Below are positions 18,601-26,584 of a DNA stretch of 64,000 nt, piece after piece. The translations under genes and the position numbers were made by a program. A model generated the notes under the pieces. That model was not told where the DNA came from, did not search any database, and saw nothing but the letters and a program-made list of their open reading frames with translations. This DNA is from Gammaproteobacteria bacterium (GTDB lineage: Bacteria > Pseudomonadota > Gammaproteobacteria > Pseudomonadales > Cellvibrionaceae): contig JAGKWO010000002.1 of the NCBI GenBank assembly GCA_021151835.1, positions 124,001 through 188,000 on the forward strand, in the 5' to 3' direction. Within the stretch, counting starts at the first letter, position 1; each line of letters opens with the position of its first letter.

Positions 18601-19046
18601 CATCCAGTTCGATAGCGAGTAGTGCAATTAGCAGCAGCTCATCCAGTGCAAGTTCGGTAGCACCGTTTACCAAATTTATCGAAGCAGAAACCTACGCATT
18701 TATGTCCGGCCTCGAATTATTTGGCACCAATGATAGCGGCGGCGGGCAAGTGGTTGGGGCTATTGATGCAGGTGACTGGATGGCATTTACCAACGTCACG
18801 TTTCCAACAACTGGCGACTATTTAGTGGAATACCGTGTAGCGAGTCCCGCCGGGGCAATGCTTTCACTGGATTTAAATGGCGGTTCAATTATTTTGGGTA
18901 ATGCCATTATTCCCGCTACCGGGGATTGGAATAATTTCACCACGGTAAGCCAGATTGTGACTATCAATGCGGGAACATTCAATCTCGGTATTTATGCACA
19001 ACAAAGTGGTTGGAGCATTAACTGGTTGCGTATCACAAAACGTTAG
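15678..19046 (+). CDS. GH81 endo-beta-1,3-glucanase with CBM56 and CBM6-type modules
   Basis: A 1122-residue secreted laminarinase. Signal peptide ~1-21 (cleavage after VCSA). The GH81 catalytic domain spans about 40-745, with the diagnostic NDHHFHYGYFVRAAAE segment and the catalytic-site motif NNESTSEAANAYGA (Glu567 and Glu571). A polyserine linker (~823-888) follows, then a ~85-residue beta-domain resembling CBM56 (~889-975). A second Ser-rich linker (~976-997) leads to a CBM6/CBM35-like domain (~999-1122; starts FIEAETYAF and contains DAGDWMAF). It should hydrolyse beta-1,3-glucans such as laminarin, curdlan or callose outside the cell. The polyserine linkers are typical of Cellvibrio and Saccharophagus glycosidases. 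Confidence 0.92.
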   Translation: MKLLQHALLLGAVALAPVCSAAITHYGAGNISDSPNPAGYKCAVDHGNWIYNAGIVKPGVSSCNPIGAPTAIYPQKVAPASGKLTMTHRWWGSISFMGEMKVGDPNGAGYITPDPMTARITERGVRILGIPGGLRTSPTATQYSIPDPFNEVFDGIAIGNSDYTNLEAYLKDYSDGSVTVQWNSGNTPVMEATFVHGSPYAYFTVLKGNLKLLTKAADGGEKGIFYQQGNTLGVWTNVAGNGNYFLITGHDTTHFSNANTNIIGIVNNSKRITVTLLPTASTPSTAMVQDFIQYATQPVDKVNINYSVNRSNNKVTVTHQYLFNNVAVNTMAGMLPMAWKNSTQATSPYKVRSARGVTKFAATKTFSYTIPFVGVLPYLPANIGDYDNHQLTTLVTEFVNQGASHWNSATDTYWAGKNYGKVAELAAIARSIGMTAEADQLINWLKAELQDWFRANSNGSFDTTKYFSYDSNWNTLLGYDESFGAQQQLNDHHFHYGYFVRAAAEICRVDASWCSNTNYGPMVELLIRDYAAARDDAMFPYLRNFDPANGFSWASGHANFVLGNNNESTSEAANAYGAMILYGQITRNKAITDRGIYLHASSTAAYWEYWNNLDRFRGLTGDYDNFDAAYPKMTTSIIWGNGHVFSTWFSGAYAHILGIQGLPLSPLVFHIGQHADYLDHYVDLGMTQSSNGKPSGLPNDQWRDVWWNIWSMSDGQAAVDDFHSYGFNYVPEAGETKAHTYHWIYTLKQLGHLATGTGALTASSPTAVAFTKNGITTYIAYNFGCSAQYVLFSDGMTLNVPANSFRIKRTGESPDGLPGNTSCTPSSNSSVSVSQTSVASSKSSSSVAISKSSSSMSSSIAASSSATVSSSTANSSSSSLSSSSIANKNYGHNIVNGNTVTFFANNADWADIHFSVNGGGQQNIRMTHNADNSNTYELTAVPAGATIRYFITIAQAVGAMDTPWAEFVVSGANASSSSIASSAISSSSSSASSVAPFTKFIEAETYAFMSGLELFGTNDSGGGQVVGAIDAGDWMAFTNVTFPTTGDYLVEYRVASPAGAMLSLDLNGGSIILGNAIIPATGDWNNFTTVSQIVTINAGTFNLGIYAQQSGWSINWLRITKR

Positions 19047-19093
19047 TCGGGTTTGGATCAGGTTAATTGAAGGTAAATTAATTTCCACTTCAG

Positions 19094-19112
19094 GTCGCCA
19101 CCCGGTGGCGAC
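19094..19112. repeat. Short perfect hairpin between GH81 and PEP-CTERM genes
   Basis: The sequence gtcgccacc c ggtggcgac is an almost uninterrupted palindrome 47 bp after the GH81 stop and 28 bp before the next start. There is no T-run, so it is not a classic terminator; it may be an mRNA 3'-end or processing hairpin. Confidence 0.5.
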
Positions 19113-19139
19113 CACAAAATAATTATTATGGAGCACAAC

Positions 19140-19691
19140 ATGAAAAAATTAATATCCACCCTGGCTATCAGCCTTGGTGTACTCGTTAGTTTCAACACCA
19201 ATGCCGTTGTTATTGACGCAAGCACGATCATCCCCAATGAAAATATATTGCAAAATTTTAATGGTTTGGATTGGGTATATGCAGGTCCTATCGGCACCGG
19301 CGAATGGGGCCCCGGCAATATTGAAGCGCCGGAATATCGCGCGAGTGAAGGCTGGCGTTACGCCACGGCAGAGGAATGGGCACGGCGCCCCGACTGGACC
19401 CATTTTATAATTGGCAACGCGTCATTAATGCCGGTATCCGGATTCACGGATCACTCGGTTTATCGCTTTGCAGCAGAATACTGGAGTAACTTTAACCACA
19501 TTGATTTAAGCGATGCCGCCGAAGGAAAAATTACTAACGGCCTCGATATCGGTTCACTGGAAGATGTTTACGACACATGGTATGTGCGCGATGCGATTGT
19601 GAGCAAGGTTCCTGAATCTTCGTCGCTGCTACTGTGTGCAATAAGTGTATTAGGGTTGGCAATTGTTCGTCGTAAAAAAAGCAAACCATAA
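19140..19691 (+). CDS. PEP-CTERM sorting-domain protein
   Basis: A 183-residue exported protein. It has a signal peptide (ISTLAISLGVLVSFNTNA) and a C-terminal PEP-CTERM-like tail: VPESSSLLLC, a hydrophobic helix and a basic end (VRRKKS). Such tails are recognised and cleaved by exosortase-type enzymes. The middle contains many Trp/Tyr and no Cys-rich motif; the passenger function is unknown. The ATG at 19140 has GGAG 6 nt upstream. The Ser in place of the usual Pro-Glu-Pro third residue (PES) is a known-looking variation. No exosortase gene is visible in the window. Confidence 0.8.
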   Translation: MKKLISTLAISLGVLVSFNTNAVVIDASTIIPNENILQNFNGLDWVYAGPIGTGEWGPGNIEAPEYRASEGWRYATAEEWARRPDWTHFIIGNASLMPVSGFTDHSVYRFAAEYWSNFNHIDLSDAAEGKITNGLDIGSLEDVYDTWYVRDAIVSKVPESSSLLLCAISVLGLAIVRRKKSKP

Positions 19692-19695
19692 ATAA

Positions 19696-19717
19696 AAAGC
19701 CGCAAGGATGCGGCTTT
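19696..19717 (+). terminator. Terminator after the PEP-CTERM gene
   Basis: 9-bp stem aaagccgca / tgcggcttt with loop agga, between two convergent genes. The A- and T-rich ends make it usable in both directions. Confidence 0.7.
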
Positions 19718-19743
19718 AACCTGAATGCAGGAACCGATTGTGT

Positions 19744-20334
19744 TTAATGAACGGAAGTATGGCCTGTAATAAAATGGCGGTATTTTACAATCACTGTCAA
19801 CGCGATAAAGTCGTAAACACCGTGCCAGACTATGACCATTAACAAACTGCCCGATAAATAATAACCAATACCAAAAGCAATACTCATCAGCACAGCGCAA
19901 ATAAAATAGGCATAAGATAAATAATGCAATACGGCAAAAATAATGGATGAAATTAAAATCGCCCAGGCTACCGCCAGATAGTTATTTAACCAGGTCTGGG
20001 CAAAACCACGGAACAATAACTCCTCCCCTATGCCTGCTAACGTGGCAACAACAACCATTTTTATCCAGGAATAACCAGCGAATAATCCCCATACCCGTTG
20101 CAGGTCGGTTAATAATGTTTGGGCGAAACGGCCACCGAAGCGATATACCAAAAGAAAAATAGCAAATGTCATTACCGCGAGAACAACACCGAAAATACTT
20201 GCCAACATCCATCCAATCGTTGCTGCCGGAAGTGATACATTCAACAACCAGATTCCTGCAATACCGAGCAAAACAATTGCCAATTGACTTGCCAATACCA
20301 CACCCACCCCGGGTGCTTGTTGTTTATTATTCAT
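19744..20334 (-). CDS. CPBP family intramembrane metalloprotease
   Basis: A 196-residue membrane protein with about six hydrophobic segments. It carries the CPBP/CAAX-protease motifs: EELLFRG (motif 1, ~105), FAVLHYLSY (motif 2) and WHGVYDFIAL (motif 3). Members are inner-membrane proteases, some linked to bacteriocin immunity. The start has AGGTGA upstream. The substrate is unknown, and no bacteriocin-like gene is next to it. Confidence 0.85.
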   Translation of the reverse strand: MNNKQQAPGVGVVLASQLAIVLLGIAGIWLLNVSLPAATIGWMLASIFGVVLAVMTFAIFLLVYRFGGRFAQTLLTDLQRVWGLFAGYSWIKMVVVATLAGIGEELLFRGFAQTWLNNYLAVAWAILISSIIFAVLHYLSYAYFICAVLMSIAFGIGYYLSGSLLMVIVWHGVYDFIALTVIVKYRHFITGHTSVH

Positions 20335-20482
20335 TATTCACCTGTACAACTCATTTCTATAATATTGCAGTCATTTGCCTTACCGCTCCGAACCTCACCA
20401 TCATTGGCAACCGCTCCTTTGAAATATTAACCTAAGCGCCACATTTAAAAAATTACAGCACATGACTACTCACGGGAAAACT

Positions 20483-21145
20483 ATGGACGCTGAATTCTGG
20501 CAACACAAATGGGAAAACAACGACATTGGCTTTCACAATCACCAGGCCAATCCGTTATTGATAAAACACCTGGAGCAACTCGCGTTACCATCCGGCAGCC
20601 GTTTATTCCTTCCTTTATGCGGAAAAACCCTGGATATCGGTTGGTTGCTCGCCAAAGGTTATAAAGTCGCCGGGGCGGAGTTGAGTAAACTCGCCGTTAC
20701 CCAATTATTTGACGAGTTGCGTATCGCCCCGCACATTGCCCAAGTGGATGAACTGGAGGTCTATAGCGCAAATAACCTGGTTATTTTTATTGGTGATATT
20801 TTTAACCTTCGCGAATCAATCTTAGGCAAGGTAGATGCCGTTTATGATCGCGCAGCATTAGTCGCCCTGCCGACAGCCATGCGCGCGCACTATACCCGAC
20901 ATTTGATCGATATAACCCATCATTCACCACAACTTTTGATTTCCTTTGACTACGACCAAAGCCAGATGGATGGACCGCCTTTTTCCGTACCGGCTGTTGA
21001 AATAGAGCAACACTACGGGAACACTTACGATATGCAGTTACTTGCGTCAGCAGATGTCGAAGGCGGGTTAAAGGGTAAATGTGCCGCTAAAGAAAACGTA
21101 TGGCTATTAGAATTAAAGGAGCGCCGCCTGAATGTCGTTGTATAA
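20483..21145 (+). CDS. tpm: Thiopurine S-methyltransferase
   Basis: A 220-residue SAM-dependent methyltransferase that begins MDAEFWQHKWENNDIGFH, the family's standard N-terminus. The SAM-binding region is FLPLCGKTLDIGWLLAKGY, and the conserved YDRAALVALP segment follows. Bacterial Tpm enzymes methylate thiopurines and, in some species, selenium and tellurium oxyanions. An in-frame ATG at 20462 gives a 7-residue extension not typical of the family. The 3' end overlaps the next gene by 14 bases. Confidence 0.88.
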   Translation: MDAEFWQHKWENNDIGFHNHQANPLLIKHLEQLALPSGSRLFLPLCGKTLDIGWLLAKGYKVAGAELSKLAVTQLFDELRIAPHIAQVDELEVYSANNLVIFIGDIFNLRESILGKVDAVYDRAALVALPTAMRAHYTRHLIDITHHSPQLLISFDYDQSQMDGPPFSVPAVEIEQHYGNTYDMQLLASADVEGGLKGKCAAKENVWLLELKERRLNVVV

Positions 21146-21392
21146 AGAGATAAAAATTTGGGAAAGATCCGGCAAAGAAAAAGCTGTTTGCTACCGCTGC
21201 CTGCAAATGATTTCAAATGGGCTCTTTTATGTACAAAGCGCTGACTATTATTATAAATCCGCAGACGATGCAGGATTTGATGCTCAATTTATCGAACTGT
21301 TCCTTGAAGAGCCGCCAGAAAAAAGGACAACCGGATATACAAGTGTAGCGGCAGCGATCACTGCGTTTAAGGTTCAATTTAATAACCAATAA
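21132..21392 (+). CDS. Small conserved-looking protein of unknown function (86 aa)
   Basis: An 86-residue acidic protein with AAAGGAGC upstream of its ATG, overlapping the last 14 bases of tpm, so it is probably translated by coupling. It contains aromatic-rich segments (ISNGLFYVQSADYYY) and an FIELFLEE helix. No motif or signal peptide is visible, and I do not recognise a family. Confidence 0.65.
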   Translation: MSLYKEIKIWERSGKEKAVCYRCLQMISNGLFYVQSADYYYKSADDAGFDAQFIELFLEEPPEKRTTGYTSVAAAITAFKVQFNNQ

Positions 21393-21407
21393 AGGTGACT
21401 ACAAAAA

Positions 21408-22511
21408 TCATTTTCGATTACGCAAGCGCAATTCAGCTTTTTCCTGATCGATAATAAAATCGAAACGCCCGAGGATATCAACACCTAATAATCCATCAAA
21501 ATGATCGTAGTCATCCATGGGTAAACGGGCGAGCATATGTTTATTGAACGTCACTCCGGCAAATTGCAACGAATCAACCACAAATAGAAAACTGTCCACA
21601 GTTCCGCTGGCAGTATTAAGCTGAATGGGTTTGGGGGATTTTACCAGGCTGTAATTGCGATTAATAAAGCTGGAGGTTAAACCACTGATAGATGCGCCCG
21701 TATCCAGCAATAGTTTTACGGTTTTCCCCTCTACCATAACCGGAACCAGAAATTGTTTCCCAAAGCGAATTAATTGCACTTTACTTTCCTGATCATCAGT
21801 TTGTTGTGCAATGGTATTGTCCGTGAGTTTGGCCAGGAACTCTTCCGCACGTGCGCGCGTATCATCCTGGTTAGCGGCCATCAGTGCATGGTATTGCGCT
21901 TGCTCCTGGTCAGCTGCTTTTGCATGCATATCCGCTAACTGCAAATGCAATTCACCATTATCCGGTGTGAGTTTAATCAGATCATTTAGTTGCGCCATTA
22001 ACCATTCGCGACTTGAGCCAAAAATTCCCGGGTTGTTGACCAGGCGCACCAGATAACGCGACAGGTAAGCTGTTGCTTCCTGAAATTTTTTTGCATCAAC
22101 TTCAATATTTAAATAACGAAACCAGGTTTTAACCGCTTCTTCATGTTTGCCCTGTTTTTCCAGCACTCGCGCAAGTAATAACAATGCTTCCGTGTCATCG
22201 GGATTATTTTTCAATAGCTCGTTCAACGCCTGCACGGCCGCAGGAAACGCGTTATTGGCAATGAGTTGCTGTGCGCGCTCAAGTGCCGGTAGTTCTTGCG
22301 CGGGTGACACTAATGCCGGTGCAACATTGTTTGTAGCAGCCGGAGTTTCTGCCGCAGGCGCGTGAACAGACGTTTGCACACGGGAAACCGGATTTTCCAC
22401 TGCTGGTAAATGAACCAGTGGTTGCGGTTGTTGGGCATGGCGATATTCACTGGCATAAAACCCCAGCCCGAATGCGGCAAGCGCAATAAAAATATTTTTT
22501 TGGAAACTCAT
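21408..22511 (-). CDS. TPR-containing retropepsin-like aspartic protease
   Basis: A 367-residue protein with an N-terminal membrane anchor or signal (KNIFIALAAFGLGFYASEY). TPR-like helices (~90-235) are followed by a C-terminal retropepsin-like domain (~255-365) with the catalytic motif LLLDTGASISGL (Asp270) and the partner segment FDGLLGVDILGRFDFIID. Bacterial members are periplasmic clan AA proteases of mostly unknown substrate. The start is taken at 22511, after the upstream glutathione peroxidase stop codon (29-bp gap); a longer frame to 22631 would run into that gene. Confidence 0.8.
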   Translation of the reverse strand: MSFQKNIFIALAAFGLGFYASEYRHAQQPQPLVHLPAVENPVSRVQTSVHAPAAETPAATNNVAPALVSPAQELPALERAQQLIANNAFPAAVQALNELLKNNPDDTEALLLLARVLEKQGKHEEAVKTWFRYLNIEVDAKKFQEATAYLSRYLVRLVNNPGIFGSSREWLMAQLNDLIKLTPDNGELHLQLADMHAKAADQEQAQYHALMAANQDDTRARAEEFLAKLTDNTIAQQTDDQESKVQLIRFGKQFLVPVMVEGKTVKLLLDTGASISGLTSSFINRNYSLVKSPKPIQLNTASGTVDSFLFVVDSLQFAGVTFNKHMLARLPMDDYDHFDGLLGVDILGRFDFIIDQEKAELRLRNRK

Positions 22512-22539
22512 CGTTATTCTGGTTTGGTTATTGGGAATA

Positions 22540-23022
22540 TCAGCGTGAAAGTTGTTGCTGAATAAATGTCGCCATTGTTTCCGGTTTGGTAATGGTGGCA
22601 AAACGTTTGACAGGTTTACCATCGCGACCAATTAAAAATTTGGTGAAATTCCATTTAATCGATTTGCCCAGTAAACCGGGCAACTCCGCAGTCAACCATT
22701 GGAATAATGGGTGCGCAGCGGGACCATTAACATCGACTTTGGCAAATAGGGGAAAGGTTACGCCGTAATTGATCTCGCAAGTCTGTGCAATTTGCTCTGC
22801 GCCACCCGGCTCCTGGTTGCCAAATTGATTGCACGGAAAACCGAGAATCGCCAACCCCTGGTCTTTGAATTGTTGGTACAAAGTTTCAAGGCCAGCGTAT
22901 TGCGGAGTAAATCCGCATTTGCTGGCAGTATTAACCACCAATACCAATTGGCCTGCGTAATCAGACAGGTTTTGCGGCTGGCCGTTCAGTCGTTCGGCGG
23001 TGAAAGAATAAAAAGGGCTCAT
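22540..23022 (-). CDS. Glutathione peroxidase (Cys type)
   Basis: A 160-residue thiol peroxidase. The catalytic Cys36 is in NTASKCGFTPQY, the second motif is LGFPCNQFGNQEPG, and WNFTKFLIG is the third. With Cys rather than selenocysteine it most likely uses thioredoxin or glutathione to reduce peroxides. The start at 23022 has GGAG upstream and gives the usual family length; an in-frame upstream extension to 23190 would overlap the DUF1080 gene. It is co-directional with its neighbours. Confidence 0.92.
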   Translation of the reverse strand: MSPFYSFTAERLNGQPQNLSDYAGQLVLVVNTASKCGFTPQYAGLETLYQQFKDQGLAILGFPCNQFGNQEPGGAEQIAQTCEINYGVTFPLFAKVDVNGPAAHPLFQWLTAELPGLLGKSIKWNFTKFLIGRDGKPVKRFATITKPETMATFIQQQLSR

Positions 23023-23125
23023 GCGCAACTCCGGCAAAAAATAGGGTGGAGAGTGAAACATGGGCCCAGACTGCCCGCGCGAACGGGCTAATTCAACTAT
23101 TTTGTACAGATTTAACAGCTTTTTA

Positions 23126-23941
23126 TCAGTATTGGTCTGCTGGCTTGTCCAGGGTTTTAATCTGGATATTGCGATAAAAAGTTTCCGCACCTTCCGATTG
23201 GATCTGCAATTTACCGCGCGTTAAGGGCACATATTTGCCATCTACTTTTTCACGCGAATTAAAGCCACGGAATACTTCCTTGCCATTTACTTTATGGATC
23301 AGGGTCTTGCCATCGGTAATAACTTCCATTGTGTCCCATTCACCGGACGGTTTTTCATAAAGGCCACGCTTCAATACCCGCGCGGCGATATCTTTGCGCA
23401 GCGGCGCTTTGGGATCATAGGCATAGAATTTCCAATCACCTTCATTGGCGTCACCCGCATGTACATCAATGATTACACCATCAAGGCTATGGTAGTCGCC
23501 GCTATCGCCCTCCTGGACCTGGAATTCGTGGCTGCGCATCCAATGCGTGCTTTGCGCGCCCTGCGGACCAACAGCAAAATACAGCACACCGCTGTCGCGA
23601 CGGGCATCCAGGCGCGGCGGCCATTTTTTAACGCCCCACTTCACATCAAATTTCAAATGGAAGTTTTCGAACTCCTCAAGTGTGGTGATGCCACCCCACT
23701 CTTCACCGGAAACACGCAACAAACCATCAACCACCGTAAACACTTTTTTAGGGTCATTATTAACGCCGCGCGGTTTATGTTTGGAGACGAGATTGTATTC
23801 GTTGGTTTCGGGCTGGTAACTGACATAGGTTTCCCAACCGGAAAGATCCTTACCGTTAAATAGGCTTTTCCATTCACCCGCCCAGCCTTGCGTGCTCACC
23901 AGAAGGCCGCACAGTGAAAGTCCCAGTAGTAGTGGTTTCAT
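23126..23941 (-). CDS. Secreted DUF1080 (3-keto-disaccharide hydrolase-like) protein
   Basis: A 271-residue exported protein: signal peptide (LLLGLSLCGLLVSTQGWA), then a concanavalin-like beta-sandwich of the DUF1080 family. It starts EWKSLFNGKDLSGWETY and contains the typical FHLKFDVKWG, RDSGVLYF, EFQVQEGDSGDYHSLDG and LQIQSEGAETFYRNIQI elements. Related domains hydrolyse 3-keto-glycosides or act as carbohydrate-binding partners. The ATG at 23941 has AGGAA upstream. Substrate not predictable. Confidence 0.85.
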   Translation of the reverse strand: MKPLLLGLSLCGLLVSTQGWAGEWKSLFNGKDLSGWETYVSYQPETNEYNLVSKHKPRGVNNDPKKVFTVVDGLLRVSGEEWGGITTLEEFENFHLKFDVKWGVKKWPPRLDARRDSGVLYFAVGPQGAQSTHWMRSHEFQVQEGDSGDYHSLDGVIIDVHAGDANEGDWKFYAYDPKAPLRKDIAARVLKRGLYEKPSGEWDTMEVITDGKTLIHKVNGKEVFRGFNSREKVDGKYVPLTRGKLQIQSEGAETFYRNIQIKTLDKPADQY

Positions 23942-24069
23942 TATCATTCCTCGCGTCATTGTTGTAATAGCGGCTGTATCCATCGTGCGGATAGCAGCAG
24001 CGCAGCCTAGGGCGCAAGGAGCAGCGAGTCCATATAGGCAAATAGACAATTACAGTCCTTTACGCAAAA

Positions 24070-24095
24070 AGCCCCATTGATTTCTCAATGGGGCT
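24070..24095 (-). terminator. Rho-independent terminator of the secreted-protein gene
   Basis: Perfect 11-bp stem (agccccattga / tcaatggggct) with loop tttc. On the minus strand it is followed by a T-run (plus-strand A-run at 24066-24070). It lies downstream of the gene at 24181-24669. Confidence 0.85.
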
Positions 24096-24180
24096 TCCGG
24101 TGGTTGCCGATAATTGGCTGGCAAAGGAGGGATTACTGTCAGACCAACCGTACAGCGAGATTTGTTTAACCACACCAACT

Positions 24181-24669
24181 TTAATCACATGCTGGATGGC
24201 CCATCGGGTAGCCGGCGGCGCAGGTGCAATTGGGATTATAAGGTGGGCAGTTAGGATGGCCGCCACCCGTGCCACCGCCACCCCCGGTATTTCCATTAGG
24301 CACGCCGGACAAACTGCCATAGCTGACTATCCCCAGGGTTCCATCGGTTTTTTGGTAACGCACGCGGAAATCGTAGGCCGTGTTGTATTCAAAGCGCAGG
24401 CTGGTATACGCATTGCCGGCAACGCCATAACCGGAACCGCATAAACTGTAACTTGCATTCGGCAGGTTCGCGGGTTTGGCGCAGACTTCAATCCAGCGGC
24501 TGCCATTGGATTGTGGGCAAGTCGTCGATTCACCTTCAAAGCCCTGCAAATAGTAAGTCCCTAAATAACTGGATGTATGCGGGATCGTATAACAAAGCGC
24601 AAAACTGCTTTGTGAAAATGCCCACAGCATTGCAACAGCGAACATCGCCAATAATTTTTTCAACGGCAT
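24181..24669 (-). CDS. Small secreted protein with Gly-rich, Cys-rich C-terminus, unknown function
   Basis: A 162-residue exported protein. It has a signal peptide (FAVAMLWAFSQSSFA), a ~95-residue beta-rich middle with paired Cys (LCYTIP, TTCPQS, EVCAK, LCGSG), and a tail with a Gly/Thr linker followed by a Cys/Pro-rich end (CPPYNPNCTCAAG). The middle resembles a small fibronectin-like or carbohydrate-contacting beta domain only in general feel; I cannot name a family. The start has GGAG upstream, and a clear terminator follows. Confidence 0.65.
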   Translation of the reverse strand: MPLKKLLAMFAVAMLWAFSQSSFALCYTIPHTSSYLGTYYLQGFEGESTTCPQSNGSRWIEVCAKPANLPNASYSLCGSGYGVAGNAYTSLRFEYNTAYDFRVRYQKTDGTLGIVSYGSLSGVPNGNTGGGGGTGGGHPNCPPYNPNCTCAAGYPMGHPACD

Positions 24670-25062
24670 TATTGCATCTCCAATTTCTGGTTAATTTTTT
24701 GGATTGCCTGATACTCCTGCAGCAATCCTGATTTGAATAACCCGATATCACCGGGCCACAACTTTGCTGTAAATAAAACAGCAAGTCGATTGCGATCCTA
24801 GTGAATGAACAACAGGTACGAGGTTCGAATTTACATTTGAATGCCAGAAATTTGTAAGGAAATGTAAGAGAGAAAAGATGTACTTAGTAAAAAAATAACG
24901 CAGTAATTGTAATCCTATCAATTTAAAACGAGTGCAGCTGATACTGAAAGAAATTGAAACCAAAGCTAGTAATTATTTAGCACCAGGTTCGTTGTTAAGA
25001 AAATCGCACTCTTATAATAAATTCGTACACGATCATCATTCATATCAATAATCACGAACACA
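24670..25062. other. AT-rich intergenic region, no gene seen
   Basis: 393 bp between two minus-strand genes, with stop codons in all frames and no plausible ribosome site. It should contain the promoter for the secreted-protein gene at 24181-24669, but none stands out. Confidence 0.5.
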
Positions 25063-26223
25063 CTAAAAACGAATAGTGCTGAGCTGGTAAATTTTATCGC
25101 GCATCAGTTTGGCATTTTCACTGTCACCGGTGCGCTCGTAGATATCAGCGGCCAGGCGATAAAAACGCTCCTCATCTTTTTCTTTCTTGATGGCTTTTCT
25201 CAACAACTCCAGGGCTTTGTCATTTTCATTACGTTCAGACAATTCTTCTGCGAGTTTAAACATGTAATAGGGGTTGGCATTGCGATGCTGGCGAACCCGT
25301 TGCTGATACTCTTTATGTTTTACCTTATCGCCCCGCTCAAGGTATAAACCGGACAAATTGTGCATGATGGTGTAATCGCGCGGATTGAGCGCCAGTCCGT
25401 GCAAGTAAATTGCTTCCGCTTCCGTGAACATTTTCTGGCGGCGATAAAAACTGCCGAAATTACTCCAGATATAACTTTGCTCAGCGTTCACCAGCAGCGC
25501 TTTGCGTAGATATAAAAATGCTTCGCGGGTATTGCCTGCCGCAGATAATTCCATGCCCCGGTTGGAGTAAAACTGGGCCGCAACCAAATCCTTATCAATA
25601 ACTTTTTGCTTGTAGTGCGGGCGAAAACGCCGCATTTCCAAATCCACCACTATATCGCCCACATCAGCCGTTTCGGCCACTCTCACCCAGGAAAAGGTGT
25701 GCCTGCGGGGCATAAATACTTTAGCGTTCACATGCCGCATAAACAGGTAGGTATCGTTGTCCCGCATTTCCCAGGTCGGGGGCAACATGACTTCATTGAC
25801 CTCGGCGTTCAATCCCAGGTGACGCGCCATGGCGACATAGAGCAAGGTGTAACTCAGGCAATTGGCCTGGCGCTGCTCGAAAGCGTTTATACCGGTGTTG
25901 GTGACAAGGGAAGTGTAAGTAATACCGCGACCGCCATGGGCGCTGGAGGTCATTAATGCCTGATGCAATGCTTCTGCTTTGGAATCTTTGTGTTTGGCCG
26001 ATGCGGTAACCGTTTCCGCAAACAGGCGCATTTCCGCCGTCAGGCCAAATAAATCGACGGCGGGTAGCTCATCGTTCTTGTATGGACGCCCCAAAATCAA
26101 TTCCCCGGATAAAGCCGTGGCCAACGGGCCTTTATTCGCTGAAAACGGTGTTTTTTGCACCACCGAAGAACAGCCAGCCAGCAGCAAAACCACAAAAACC
26201 ATAACCAAAGCGGGTAAATTCAT
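25063..26223 (-). CDS. TPR lipoprotein with transglutaminase-like N-terminal region
   Basis: A 386-residue predicted lipoprotein: lipobox LLAGC with Cys18. Residues ~50-200 resemble a SirB1/transglutaminase-like domain (a QANCLSYTLLYVAMARHLGL segment carries the candidate nucleophile Cys, and SWVRVA and a later Asp-containing IVVDLEMRRF strand follow). Residues ~215-380 are tandem TPR repeats. Proteins of this build are envelope scaffolds of unknown partner. Transcribed alone, with 512 bp before the divergent nrtA. Confidence 0.75.
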   Translation of the reverse strand: MNLPALVMVFVVLLLAGCSSVVQKTPFSANKGPLATALSGELILGRPYKNDELPAVDLFGLTAEMRLFAETVTASAKHKDSKAEALHQALMTSSAHGGRGITYTSLVTNTGINAFEQRQANCLSYTLLYVAMARHLGLNAEVNEVMLPPTWEMRDNDTYLFMRHVNAKVFMPRRHTFSWVRVAETADVGDIVVDLEMRRFRPHYKQKVIDKDLVAAQFYSNRGMELSAAGNTREAFLYLRKALLVNAEQSYIWSNFGSFYRRQKMFTEAEAIYLHGLALNPRDYTIMHNLSGLYLERGDKVKHKEYQQRVRQHRNANPYYMFKLAEELSERNENDKALELLRKAIKKEKDEERFYRLAADIYERTGDSENAKLMRDKIYQLSTIRF

Positions 26224-26406
26224 GGAGCTTATCCGAATTCAGGGAGGGGAATCTGTTTCCAGTATAGGCAGTCAAATGAAAATCCGCGCGTCACAAATGT
26301 CATGCTAAATCACGGATCTATAAGGTTATTTTTACCTTAAGTCCAGTGCGCATTGCTGTCGTTAACGGGGTAATGAATAACATTTTTATCGCAACAAAAA
26401 TTCAAC

Positions 26407-26423
26407 TGCGCGAAAAAAGTGCG
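26407..26423. promoter_or_regulatory. Candidate NtrC-like site 1 upstream of nrtA
   Basis: TGCGCGAAAAAAGTGCG agrees with the enterobacterial NtrC consensus TGCACC-A/T-rich-GGTGCA at 12 of 17 positions. It repeats, almost unchanged, about 151 bp downstream. Confidence 0.35.
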
Positions 26424-26473
26424 CCGTTTTAACCTCGCGTTTGCAATCAGCGCACATATCACTCGCAATCACC

Positions 26474-26490
26474 AGCACCAAAAAAACGCA
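26474..26490. promoter_or_regulatory. Candidate NtrC-like half site upstream of nrtA
   Basis: AGCACCAAAAAAACGCA keeps the left half and spacer of the NtrC consensus but a poor right half. It is weaker than the two flanking sites. Confidence 0.22.
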
Positions 26491-26557
26491 ATCGATTTAT
26501 GCGTGTATCAGCAATGTGCAAACACCATAAAAACCTATCCAAGCAGCACAAAATCAC

Positions 26558-26574
26558 TGCGCCAAAAAAGTGCG
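26558..26574. promoter_or_regulatory. Candidate NtrC-like site 2 upstream of nrtA
   Basis: TGCGCCAAAAAAGTGCG, 13 of 17 positions agreeing with the NtrC consensus, ends 10 bp before the sigma-54-like element. Confidence 0.35.
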
Positions 26575-26584
26575 TCACTTAACT

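Noticed and set aside
23990..24055. Purine-rich segment (gcgcaaggagcagcgagtcc) upstream of the DUF1080 gene that looked like a dispersed repeat
   Set aside because: No second copy could be found in the window, so nothing supports calling it a repeat.
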